Under the pieces are notes generated by a model. It saw nothing but the letters and a program-made list of their open reading frames with translations, was not told where the DNA came from and made no database searches. The translations under genes and the position numbers were made by a program. From an uncultured bacterium (lineage in GTDB: Bacteria; Patescibacteriota; Minisyncoccia; Phycocordibacterales; CAWITU01), in the NCBI GenBank assembly GCA_903958115.1, contig CAJBRS010000088.1:1-15195 (forward strand): a DNA stretch of 15,195 nucleotides, read 5' to 3'. Of this stretch, positions 1 through 7,347 are shown piece after piece. Position 1 is the first letter of the stretch; every line of letters starts with the position of its first letter.

Positions 1-225
1 AGACAATAAAACATTTTTCTCTTTGGAGATCACAGCTAAATTGGCAGCAGCTAGGGCGGTAGCACTAAGCGTGTCTCTTTCGAGTTTTTCTTTATCTAAT
101 TTTTCACTTATAGGAAGTGGTATTGATTCAGAATGTATTATCGCTGATACTCCCCCTTTCTTAAATTCAACTATAGCACTCCAAACGTAACCACTAGTTA
201 TTAAAAACAGAGAATAAACTTTCAT
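1..225 (-). CDS. Partial hypothetical protein, possibly PilM/FtsA-like (N-terminal 75 residues)
   Basis: This reading frame opens with an ATG at 225 and stays open for 75 codons to the window edge, so only the N-terminus is visible. The start MKVYSLFLITSGYVWSAIVE is followed by a charged stretch (EFKKGG) and an alternating strand/turn pattern ending in an Ala-rich helix (LSATALAAANLAVISKE). That pattern loosely resembles the first strands of actin-fold ATPases such as PilM, but no ATP-binding motif falls inside the visible part, so the family is a guess. A promoter with 17-nt spacing lies directly upstream and ends 7 nt before the ATG. There is no ribosome binding site. The gene is on the same strand as alaS and lies 53 nt downstream of it. 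Confidence 0.6.
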   Translation of the reverse strand, partial: MKVYSLFLITSGYVWSAIVEFKKGGVSAIIHSESIPLPISEKLDKEKLERDTLSATALAAANLAVISKEKNVLLS

Positions 226-232
226 ACGCTAT

Positions 233-260
233 AGTATACAGTATCTAGTATGAGGTATGA
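233..260. repeat. Four tandem imperfect 7-bp repeats overlapping a promoter
   Basis: Read on the plus strand the units are AGTATAC, AGTATCT, AGTATGA and GGTATGA, giving a GTAT core at 234, 241, 248 and 255 with exact 7-bp spacing. On the minus strand the repeated core is ATAC, and the last unit forms the -10 hexamer TATACT of the left-edge gene. It could be a slippage-born repeat or a set of protein-binding half-sites; the sequence does not decide. Confidence 0.6.
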
Positions 261-261
261 A
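233..261 (-). promoter_or_regulatory. Promoter of the left-edge gene, probably leaderless
   Basis: On the minus strand TTCATA (261-256) is separated by 17 nt from TATACT (238-233). The -35 matches consensus at 4 of 6 positions and the -10 at 5 of 6. Only 7 nt separate the -10 from the ATG at 225, so transcription would begin at or within a base or two of the start codon. The whole element is built from 7-bp tandem repeats (see the repeat at 233-260). This rests on sequence match only. Confidence 0.55.
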
Positions 262-278
262 GGGGAAAAATGCCTTTT

Positions 279-2117
279 TTATTCTAAGACAGCCTTAATG
301 CGACGAACTCCCGCCGAGACAGCTTCTTCTTTAACGATTTTAAATTTTCCAAGCTCCGATGTGTTCTGAACGTGAGGTCCTCCGCAAAATTCTTGACTAA
401 ATATTTCTCCATCTTTGTTTTTGATAGTATAAACTTTCACAATATCTCCGTACTTTTCTCCAAAATTATGTCGAGCGTTAGTCTTCAGCGCTTCTTCCTT
501 TGGTAATTCAGCAAAAGAGACCTCTAAACCTTCTGCTATTTTTTCGTTAACCAGGTCTTCAGCTTTCTTTTTTTCTTCATCAGTCATTTTCTGAGAATGT
601 GCAAAATCGAATCGCATTCTTTCTGGCGTGATATTGCTACCTTTTTGAGTGACGTGTTCACCTAGAACCCTGTGTAGAGCTTCGTTAAGTAAGTGTGTGG
701 CCGTGTGATACCTAACAGACATTTCGCTCGTGTCTGCTAATCCCCCCTTAAACTTTTTCTCTGCTCCAGCACGAGAAAGATCTTGATGCTTTTTCATAAG
801 AGCGCTAAAAACATCAGATGTATCTTCTGAAATTTTAACACCCTCTTCTTTTACGATGTCTAGGGCAACTTCGAAAGGAAAACCATAAGAAGTAAATAAG
901 GTATAAGCAATCTCTCCGTCAAAAATATTCTGATTTTTCAAAAGTAATTTATGATATTCGTGAAAACCATCAGAAAGTGTCTCCCAGAATTTTTGTTCTT
1001 CCTTTTTTATTTCCTTTTTAATGTATTCATCCTGAGCCTTTAGATTCGGATAAGACTCTTCATACATTTCAATTACTACATCAGCAATAGACGATAGTGC
1101 TCCTGGAGTAAGCTTAAGCTGGTCTCCAAAACGTACAGCCCGGCGAAGTAGGCGACGCAATACATAGCCTTGATCCGTATTTGCTGGAATAACCCCGTCA
1201 GCAATCATAAAAACAGCTGCTTTTATGTGATCAGCAACAATAAATTTAGCTCGTTTTGATTGATCATCGCTAGAAACGGCAAACTCGTCGATTTTGTTTA
1301 AGATTGGGATGAATAGATCTGTCTCAAAGACAGTGTTTTTACCGTTAATAACAGCCGTAGTGCGTTCTAGACCCATTCCAGTATCCACATTCTGACTTAC
1401 CAGTTTTTCATACTTCCCTTCCGCTGTTTTATTAAACTCCATGAAAACATTGTTCCAAATTTCAATTAGTCTAAATGAATCAACAAGGTCGCCAAATTTT
1501 CCGGATAATTCACCGTCTTCTGGCCTCGTGTCATAAAATATTTCAGTATCACCACCACAAGGGCCAATAGCGCCAGCGATCCAAAAATTATCATCGGTCC
1601 CTAATGGAATAACTCGAATATTTTTATTAACAAACTCATCTTCTCCGGCAACTTCGTGAGATAAGTCGTGAGCTCCAAAAACTTCTTGCCAAATTTTTAT
1701 TGATTCGTCGTCGCGAGGAATACCATTTTCTCCTTTGAAGACAGTTACATAAAGACGGCTTGGATCGAGACCAAGTCCTTCTTCTTTTGATGTGAGAAAT
1801 TCATAACTCCAATTAATCGCTTCTTTTTTAAAATAATCACCTAGTGACCAATTACCGAGCATCTCAAAAAAAGTCAGGTGGCGATTGTCACCAACATCAT
1901 CAATGTCACCAGTACGAATACACTTTTGAGCATCTACCAAGCGATTGCCTTGGGGATGTTTCTGACCAAGTAAATAAGGTACCAAGGGTTGCATACCAGC
2001 CGTGTTAAAAAGCACGGTGGGGTCATTTTCAGGCACTAAAGAAGCCGATGGCAAGACAGCATGCCCCCTTTTTGCAAAAAAATTCAAGAATCGTTGTCGT
2101 ATTTCGTTGGAAGTCAT
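279..2117 (-). CDS. alaS: Alanine--tRNA ligase, minimal form without beta-barrel and C-Ala
   Basis: It charges tRNA-Ala with alanine in the cytoplasm. The class II catalytic core occupies about residues 1-240, with the motif 2 region around TFFEMLGNWSLGDYF and a GPCGGDTEIF segment where most bacteria have GPCGPCSEI. The tRNA-recognition helices follow to about 450. An editing domain is present with the zinc-type ligands H471-x3-H475 and C578-x3-H582 (CGGPH). At 612 residues it is far shorter than the roughly 875 of E. coli. Two parts are missing: the beta-barrel subdomain that normally precedes the HxxxH motif (here only a short linker, about 447-468) and the whole C-terminal C-Ala/DHHA1 domain, since the protein ends just after SAGVRRIKA. 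The start MTSNEIRQRF matches the family N-terminus. The gene begins 9 nt after pepF ends, with a TATAAT 8 nt before the ATG. Confidence 0.96.
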   Translation of the reverse strand: MTSNEIRQRFLNFFAKRGHAVLPSASLVPENDPTVLFNTAGMQPLVPYLLGQKHPQGNRLVDAQKCIRTGDIDDVGDNRHLTFFEMLGNWSLGDYFKKEAINWSYEFLTSKEEGLGLDPSRLYVTVFKGENGIPRDDESIKIWQEVFGAHDLSHEVAGEDEFVNKNIRVIPLGTDDNFWIAGAIGPCGGDTEIFYDTRPEDGELSGKFGDLVDSFRLIEIWNNVFMEFNKTAEGKYEKLVSQNVDTGMGLERTTAVINGKNTVFETDLFIPILNKIDEFAVSSDDQSKRAKFIVADHIKAAVFMIADGVIPANTDQGYVLRRLLRRAVRFGDQLKLTPGALSSIADVVIEMYEESYPNLKAQDEYIKKEIKKEEQKFWETLSDGFHEYHKLLLKNQNIFDGEIAYTLFTSYGFPFEVALDIVKEEGVKISEDTSDVFSALMKKHQDLSRAGAEKKFKGGLADTSEMSVRYHTATHLLNEALHRVLGEHVTQKGSNITPERMRFDFAHSQKMTDEEKKKAEDLVNEKIAEGLEVSFAELPKEEALKTNARHNFGEKYGDIVKVYTIKNKDGEIFSQEFCGGPHVQNTSELGKFKIVKEEAVSAGVRRIKAVLE

Positions 2118-2125
2118 AGCAAAAT

Positions 2126-2153
2126 ATTATACTAATTTTGCCGACTTAGCCAA
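2126..2153 (-). promoter_or_regulatory. Candidate internal promoter for alaS
   Basis: TTGGCT (2153-2148, 4 of 6 matches) and a perfect TATAAT (2131-2126) are spaced by 16 nt on the minus strand. The -10 contains the TAA stop of pepF (2129-2127) and ends 8 nt before the alaS ATG, which would give an almost leaderless transcript. No Shine-Dalgarno sequence is present. Confidence 0.5.
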
Positions 2154-3893
2154 TTTCTCAAGTCTTTTAATGTCTTCTTCGATGGAACGAAGTCCGTCTA
2201 AGAAAAATTCTGGCTTTGAGGTATCAATGCCAATTTCTTTGAAGATGTCTTCCGGAGATTTACTACCGCCTGCGCTCAAGAATTTTTCAATTTGTTTTAT
2301 GAAGTCTTTGTCTCCTTGATATTTTTTGTATAGAGCTTTGGAAATTAATTGACCGTAAGCATAAGAATAAACGTAAAAGAAATATCTAAGATGAGGCCAC
2401 GGCACAAAGAAGTACCCGTCATCTTCTTTCAAATCAAAGATGTTCCCAAGGTAGGCTTTCATATATTTGTTGTGAGTCTTAGCAATTTCTTCTTTAGTAA
2501 TTGCTCCATCTGTTCGGACGCTCCGATGCAGCTCTAGTTCAAAATTAAAGCAAGCTATCTGGCGGAAAATTGTTTTTATATCGTCTTCGATCCTATCATG
2601 AAGTGCCACAATTTTTTCTTTTTCAGACATCGTCCTTAAAAGCTCTTCGAAAACAAAATTTTCAAAAAGAGTACTAGCCACTTCTGCGACTGAGATGGTG
2701 TAATCCTGATAAATTGGTCTTTGTACCTTTGATAACTCACTATGAAATGCATGACCCATCTCATGACCAAGGGTCATAATAGAATCAATCGAATCGACTT
2801 GATTTAACAAAACGAAAGTTGGATTACCGGTACTATGCGAGCAATAGGCTCCTCCTCGTTTACCTTTGACTGGATACACGTCGATTTGGCCATTTTCAAT
2901 AAAATGATCTAGAATTTTTACATACTTCTCATCGACATTACCCAAGGCTTTTTTAAAAATATTTAGCCCTTCTTCAAAGCTGACCTTCTTAGAATTTTTA
3001 CCAATACTTACAGATCTATCGGGAAAACGTAGTCTCGGCAATTTCAAAAGTCTGGCTTTTAGTTTGTAAAATTTGTGAGAAATGGGAAAATTCTTTGTAA
3101 CCGTATCAACAAAAGTAATGATACTTTTCTCATTATTCTGGTAACCAAGAATTGTCGCCGAATAAGGCTCGCCAAAACCACGCAATTCATCATCAATTTT
3201 CTTGTCGGTATATATGGCATTCAGTTCAGCCTCAGCGAAATAACTGATTGACTTGAGTTTCTCAGAAAGTAGTTGCTGTAGCTCATATCTTTTTTGTTTT
3301 GGTAATTCAAAAATTTTGTTGGAAGCCTCTGGGATTGGTAATTCTTTTCCCTCAAATTTGATTGTCTGACTATTCAAAAGTTTTTCCTGATTAGAAGACC
3401 ACATCTCTCTTGCTGGCAAAGATTTAAGATTTAAGATTTTTTCTTCTGACTCCCCTAAATCGTATTTTGCGGTATCAAAAATTCTTTTTAGATAATATCT
3501 AAAAGGTGCAAGCTTGTCGCTGGAAAGAAACTGCGTCTGTAGTTTTTTATCAATTTTGCCGAGAGCAAGATTAAAGAAAAGTATTTTATTTGATGCTACC
3601 GTAAGACGATTAACCACTTTATTAAAGAGAGAATCGGCTTTTTGATTAAAAGAATCAAGATCTTTCCTGTAATTGAGATACATCGCAGGTTTCCAAGATC
3701 CCGCAACCCCAAGCAGAGTATCCCAATCTTCTAAAGCCTTAACAAGGCTGTCTTCATTTTCCAGATAATCCTTTTTGTTTTTATATTTTTTCTCAAAATC
3801 TGAGTAGGCCTTCTCAATGGCTAAAATGTCGCTTTCAATTTTAGGGTCTTCTTCGTTTTTATAAAAGACTGTTAAATCCCATTTGGTTTTCAT
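2127..3893 (-). CDS. pepF: M3B-family oligoendopeptidase (PepF-like)
   Basis: This is a cytoplasmic zinc metallopeptidase that degrades oligopeptides. The gluzincin motif is HEMGH with H377, E378 as catalytic base and H381. The probable third zinc ligand is E404 in the helix AEVAST, about 27 residues downstream, as in the M3 family. The mostly helical N-terminal 200 residues and the C-terminal segment containing YFFVPWPHLRYFFYVYSYAYG also fit oligoendopeptidase F. The 588 residues are near the normal 590-610 length. There is no signal peptide. The ATG overlaps the TAA stop of the uracil glycosylase gene by one base (TAATG), which suggests translational coupling. The symbol is given by family resemblance; substrate specificity cannot be read from the sequence. 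Confidence 0.93.
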   Translation of the reverse strand: MKTKWDLTVFYKNEEDPKIESDILAIEKAYSDFEKKYKNKKDYLENEDSLVKALEDWDTLLGVAGSWKPAMYLNYRKDLDSFNQKADSLFNKVVNRLTVASNKILFFNLALGKIDKKLQTQFLSSDKLAPFRYYLKRIFDTAKYDLGESEEKILNLKSLPAREMWSSNQEKLLNSQTIKFEGKELPIPEASNKIFELPKQKRYELQQLLSEKLKSISYFAEAELNAIYTDKKIDDELRGFGEPYSATILGYQNNEKSIITFVDTVTKNFPISHKFYKLKARLLKLPRLRFPDRSVSIGKNSKKVSFEEGLNIFKKALGNVDEKYVKILDHFIENGQIDVYPVKGKRGGAYCSHSTGNPTFVLLNQVDSIDSIMTLGHEMGHAFHSELSKVQRPIYQDYTISVAEVASTLFENFVFEELLRTMSEKEKIVALHDRIEDDIKTIFRQIACFNFELELHRSVRTDGAITKEEIAKTHNKYMKAYLGNIFDLKEDDGYFFVPWPHLRYFFYVYSYAYGQLISKALYKKYQGDKDFIKQIEKFLSAGGSKSPEDIFKEIGIDTSKPEFFLDGLRSIEEDIKRLEKLAKSAKLV

Positions 3894-4483
3894 TATTGTA
3901 ATTGTTTTAAAATTTTAAAATCTTCAGCCAGGGTCTCCTTAAGGTGTTGATTATAGATGGAGGCGGCAGGATGGTAAAGAGCCACTATTTTAACTGTACC
4001 GTATGATGTATTTGCCTCAAAAACCTTACCGTGAGCTTGTGAAATTGGGATAATTTCAAATCCCAAACCGAATTTAGATATAATATAGCCAAAGGAAAAA
4101 CGCCCAAGCGTAGCGATAATTTTAGGTTGGATAATCTCAATTTGTCTATCTAGAAACGGTCCATAGACTTCAATTTCTCCAGGTAGCGGATCACGATTTT
4201 CGGGTGGGCGATCTTTTACAATATTTGTAATATAGACATCTGATCGGTTGATTCCAATACCAAGAAGCAAGTTGTCTAGAATTTTCCCTGAAGCTCCGCA
4301 AAATGGCCTACCTGTAGCGGCTTCATTTTTACCAGGGGCCTCTCCAACAAACATAATTTTGGGAGAATGACTTCCCTCTCCAATTACCGGAAAAACTTTG
4401 TTCTTTATTCTATCAGCATAAAGTGGTGACTCCTTCAAAGCCAGCACTTCGTCTTTAATTTTTCGGAGTTGCTCTTCTTTCAT
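3893..4483 (-). CDS. Uracil-DNA glycosylase, family-4-like, without Fe-S cysteines
   Basis: It probably removes uracil from DNA at the first step of base excision repair. Motif 1 is GEAPGKNE (residues 47-54), followed by TGRPFCGASG and the NRDPLP segment typical of family 4/5 glycosylases. Motif 2 is YHPAAS with H171. The 196 residues match the family length. Family 4 enzymes normally bind a 4Fe-4S cluster through an N-terminal CxxC, a Cys in KCRPP and a later Cys. Here the matching positions are L16 and S19, D91 (KDRPPENRDP) and Y107, so no cluster ligands remain. The single cysteine, C62, lies in the motif-1 region and is not one of these. The gene starts 7 nt after the nuclease gene and its stop overlaps the pepF start. 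The fold assignment is firm; activity is inferred. Confidence 0.9.
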   Translation of the reverse strand: MKEEQLRKIKDEVLALKESPLYADRIKNKVFPVIGEGSHSPKIMFVGEAPGKNEAATGRPFCGASGKILDNLLLGIGINRSDVYITNIVKDRPPENRDPLPGEIEVYGPFLDRQIEIIQPKIIATLGRFSFGYIISKFGLGFEIIPISQAHGKVFEANTSYGTVKIVALYHPAASIYNQHLKETLAEDFKILKQLQ

Positions 4484-4490
4484 TCTTTAA

Positions 4491-5279
4491 TTAACCAAAA
4501 AGCTTTTGGCTTCCGCTTTTTTTATTTTTGACGGTTTCCTCGAATGCTTCTTTTGCGAGTTTTCGATAATTACAAAATTCACATTCTTCAGAGTGTGCTG
4601 GGACTTTATCAGAATCAAGAGCTTTCTTGATTTCAAGAAGTACCCCTTCAATCCAATCAGTTTTTCCTTTATGAGGAATCAGGGTTACATCAAACTCTAA
4701 TTTTTTATCAAAAGAAGCTTCATCTTTTTTACCATTAACATAAACAAAATACCCAGTGTCAGATACATCGAAACCATTTTGTCTGAAAAGCCATTGATAT
4801 ATTTCCATCTGTCTTTTGTACTGATTTTCCCATTTTGTATCCTGCAATGATTCGATATCACCGTCTTTTGAGGTAGCCTTGTAGTCAACGATTATAAGTT
4901 CACCTTTTGGATTAACCCACACATCGTCGATAGCTCCAGAAACAGTGAACCCTGTTGGCTGATGAGAATACTCAATACCTTCGAAATTTTCTCGCCAAGT
5001 ATTCATACTTTTGTGTTGAAAAGGCACAGCATCTACACCATACTCTTCCATAATCGGATGACTGGTTTTATTGGCTCGATGAGTATCGAATTCTTTTTTT
5101 AGTAGATTATCAACCGCGAGGTTCAGGGTAAAAGAAGGTGGACGAGGTCTCGCCACACCCAATTTATTGTCCAAATAGAAACAACGTGGACATTCAGTAA
5201 AAAGATCAATCTTTGATCTTGATAGACGCCATCTTTTACCGCCATAATTCCAATCAGAATTTCTTCGTGGTTTTACCAT
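4491..5279 (-). CDS. Stand-alone PD-(D/E)XK nuclease, RecB/Cas4-like
   Basis: It is a probable DNA exonuclease or repair nuclease of the PDDEXK_1/RecB-like class. The N-terminal signature is WRLSRSKIDLFTECPRCFYL, with C30 and C33. The active-site set is D118/D119 in GAIDDVW, D132-x-K134 in IVDYKATS, and the QxxxY motif Q157-Y161 (QMEIY). A C-terminal C233-x2-C236 pair (ECEFCNYR) together with C30/C33 could hold an Fe-S cluster as in AddB and Cas4. There is no helicase domain and no cas gene nearby. An in-frame ATG at 5378 exists but would place 33 residues inside mnmA. The ATG at 5279 is chosen because it lies 7 nt after the mnmA stop and directly precedes the conserved N-terminus. This gives 262 residues. 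Confidence 0.88.
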   Translation of the reverse strand: MVKPRRNSDWNYGGKRWRLSRSKIDLFTECPRCFYLDNKLGVARPRPPSFTLNLAVDNLLKKEFDTHRANKTSHPIMEEYGVDAVPFQHKSMNTWRENFEGIEYSHQPTGFTVSGAIDDVWVNPKGELIIVDYKATSKDGDIESLQDTKWENQYKRQMEIYQWLFRQNGFDVSDTGYFVYVNGKKDEASFDKKLEFDVTLIPHKGKTDWIEGVLLEIKKALDSDKVPAHSEECEFCNYRKLAKEAFEETVKNKKSGSQKLFG

Positions 5280-5285
5280 AAACAA

Positions 5286-5294
5286 ATTATAGCA
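5286..5294 (-). promoter_or_regulatory. Candidate extended -10 promoter for the nuclease gene
   Basis: The minus strand reads TGCTATAAT, a perfect extended -10, ending 6 nt before the ATG at 5279. Its TATAAT contains the mnmA stop codon TAA (5289-5287). No good -35 is visible at 16-18 nt, which is usual for extended -10 promoters. Sequence match only. Confidence 0.42.
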
Positions 5295-6387
5295 CACCAC
5301 CCCCAAGACACAGTTCCTTGTCGTAGATAACCACAGACTGACCTCTCGCAGGGGCTTCCTGAGGTTTATCAAACACAATTTTTATTTCACCTCGCTCAGT
5401 TTCTTCAAGTCGACACGACTGAAGTGGTTGGCGATATCTAATTCTAGCTTGATACTTTTTACCAAACTCTACACCAGAAGAGCTATCATTGAAGTCACTA
5501 AGAATAAATTCTTTTGAGGACTGGTTAGTCACAACATCGTAGTCCTTTTTTTCATTAGAGACGACTAGGACATTATCTTTTACGTCTTTTTTAATTATGT
5601 AATAAGGAGCATCATCTGTCGTTTTTTTGGTAATTACAAAGCCGTGTCTTTGTCCAACAGTGTAGAATGTAGCCCCTTCATGATGACCGATTTCCTCCCC
5701 TGTCGTGCTTAAGACTTTTCCAGACTTCTCTTTAATAAACATTTTCAAAAAATCTTTCATATCAACCTTTCCAATAAAGCAAAGCCCCTGACTGTCTTTT
5801 TTGTCGGAAGTTGGTAGTCCAAATTTTTTCGCCAAGTTCCTTACTTCTGGCTTTGTCATGTGACCAATTGGGAAAATAATTCTTTTGAGTTGATCCTGCT
5901 TTAATGTCCACAAAAAATATGTTTGATCTTTTTCTTTATCCTTTGACTGCCCCAAGCAAAACAATTTCTCATTTTGTCCACCCTTCATACTAAGCACCTC
6001 ATGCTTCTTCGCATAGTGTCCCGTAGCTACATAATCAGCCCCCATCTCCATGGCCTTCTTTAAAAATGACCCAAACTTAATCTCTTTATTACACATAACA
6101 TCAGGATTGGGTGTTCGCCCCTTTTTGTATTCATCAATCATGTAATCTACAACTTCTTTCTTGTATTCGTCTTCGAGATCGATAGTTACAAATGGAATAT
6201 CCAAAAGGGCTGCGACTCGCATTGCGTCACGTCGTTCATCTTTCCAAGTACATGGCATTCCTTCTGGCTGCCAAACCTTAATAAATGCCCCTGTGACATC
6301 GTATCCGGCTTTTTTTAGTACAGCAGCAGAGACAGAGCTATCAACTCCGCCTGACATGCCAACAAAGACTTTTCCTTTAGATTTCAT
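5287..6387 (-). CDS. mnmA: tRNA-specific 2-thiouridylase MnmA
   Basis: It forms 2-thiouridine at wobble position 34 of tRNA-Glu, -Gln and -Lys, using ATP and sulfur delivered as persulfide. The PP-loop is SGGVDSS at residues 12-18. The two catalytic cysteines are C99 (NPDVMCNKEIKFG) and C203 (SQGLCFIG). The GHYA, KDQTYFL and TVGQRHG segments are also in place, and the C-terminus carries the expected beta-barrel ending ARGQSVVIYD. At 366 residues it is full length. It starts 15 nt after mltG. A TATAAA hexamer lies 6 nt before the ATG and no ribosome binding site is seen. Confidence 0.97.
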   Translation of the reverse strand: MKSKGKVFVGMSGGVDSSVSAAVLKKAGYDVTGAFIKVWQPEGMPCTWKDERRDAMRVAALLDIPFVTIDLEDEYKKEVVDYMIDEYKKGRTPNPDVMCNKEIKFGSFLKKAMEMGADYVATGHYAKKHEVLSMKGGQNEKLFCLGQSKDKEKDQTYFLWTLKQDQLKRIIFPIGHMTKPEVRNLAKKFGLPTSDKKDSQGLCFIGKVDMKDFLKMFIKEKSGKVLSTTGEEIGHHEGATFYTVGQRHGFVITKKTTDDAPYYIIKKDVKDNVLVVSNEKKDYDVVTNQSSKEFILSDFNDSSSGVEFGKKYQARIRYRQPLQSCRLEETERGEIKIVFDKPQEAPARGQSVVIYDKELCLGGGVL

Positions 6388-6393
6388 ACTGCT

Positions 6394-6422
6394 TTTATAT
6401 CGCTATCTTAAATATTTAGCAA
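6394..6422 (-). promoter_or_regulatory. Candidate promoter for mnmA
   Basis: On the minus strand TTGCTA (6422-6417, 4 of 6 matches) is followed after 17 nt by TATAAA (6399-6394, 5 of 6 matches). The -35 lies inside the last codons of mltG. Only 6 nt separate the -10 from the mnmA ATG, so the transcript would be leaderless. Confidence 0.45.
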
Positions 6423-7344
6423 TATTTGCCTGATGTTCTGCAAAAGTGACAGCGTAGTGCATATTTCCCTGCTTATCTGAAATAAAAAAGTAATAAGGAG
6501 AAGTCTCTGGATTTAAAGCGGCATTGATAGCATCCAAGCCAGGATTAGTAATTGCTGTGGGTGGTAATCCTTTATATTTATAAGTGTTATAAGGTGAATT
6601 ACTTTGTAAATCAGCCATGGTCAACTCTGAAGAAGTTTTATTCAAAAAATATTTGAAAGGAGTATCTATCTGTAGGTTCATTCCATCCTTGATTCTTTTC
6701 CATAAAATACCAGAAACTACCTGCCGATCATGGGTAGTTTTTGCCTCCTCCTCTAAAATCGAAGCCATAATAATTACACTTGGAGTCGAAGAGGAAACAT
6801 GAACATCAAAATTATCTCTCATTTGCTTTATCAAACTATCTGGATTAACTGTTGCATACAAAAAGTAAGTATCAGGAAACAGATAGCCTTCGTTAAGCTT
6901 GGCTTCTTTCAAAAAATCAACCGAATCAAATTCAGGAAATTTTTTAGAGATAATATTTGCAATATCATAACTACTAGAACCTTCTGGAATAGTGACTTTG
7001 ACAGCAACCATCTCAAAATTACCAATTATCAATCTCCTAGCTATCTGAAAAATATTCTCTGGTCTATGAAAGATATAATCTCCTGCAATAATTTTTTTCT
7101 GCCTACCTGCTAAATAAACAACAGCTTTCAGCCAAAAAGCTGAACTGATAATTCTGTTCTGATTAAGTTCTGTAGTAACTTCTCCCAAAGATTCTCCACT
7201 TGAAACAGTCACAACTGTTTCTGGCACGAATCCAATCGGAGTTTTCAAAAACAGACTATAAAAGATAGTCCAAAAGACCAAAAAAATAACCACGCCAGCC
7301 AAGACACTTTGTTTAAGAGCGAGTTGTTTAAATCGTTCAAGCAT
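6403..7344 (-). CDS. mltG: Endolytic murein transglycosylase MltG (YceG family)
   Basis: It cleaves nascent glycan strands in the membrane and so sets peptidoglycan chain length. One N-terminal transmembrane helix (about residues 14-33) follows a short basic cytoplasmic tail. A LysM-like segment spans about 40-110. The catalytic region contains NEGYLFPDTY (151-160), the probable catalytic glutamate E198 in MASILEEEA, the LQIDTPFKYFL segment, and the family ending beginning SPYNTYKYKGLPPTAITNPG. At 313 residues it is slightly shorter than the E. coli protein. It starts 3 nt after the stop of the upstream membrane protein. Its presence implies a peptidoglycan wall. No ribosome binding site is visible. 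Confidence 0.95.
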   Translation of the reverse strand: MLERFKQLALKQSVLAGVVIFLVFWTIFYSLFLKTPIGFVPETVVTVSSGESLGEVTTELNQNRIISSAFWLKAVVYLAGRQKKIIAGDYIFHRPENIFQIARRLIIGNFEMVAVKVTIPEGSSSYDIANIISKKFPEFDSVDFLKEAKLNEGYLFPDTYFLYATVNPDSLIKQMRDNFDVHVSSSTPSVIIMASILEEEAKTTHDRQVVSGILWKRIKDGMNLQIDTPFKYFLNKTSSELTMADLQSNSPYNTYKYKGLPPTAITNPGLDAINAALNPETSPYYFFISDKQGNMHYAVTFAEHQANIAKYLR

Positions 7345-7347
7345 TTT

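Noticed and set aside
262..281. Terminator after alaS
   Set aside because: The only inverted repeat is a short A-run/T-run pair around GGCA with no GC stem, too weak for an intrinsic terminator.
4491..5279. Cas4 of a CRISPR system
   Set aside because: The RecB-like motifs are shared with Cas4, but no repeats or other cas genes occur in the window.
5280..5378. Upstream start giving a 295-residue nuclease
   Set aside because: The extra 33 residues lie wholly inside the mnmA 3' end on the same strand. The ATG at 5279 fits the gap and the conserved N-terminus better.
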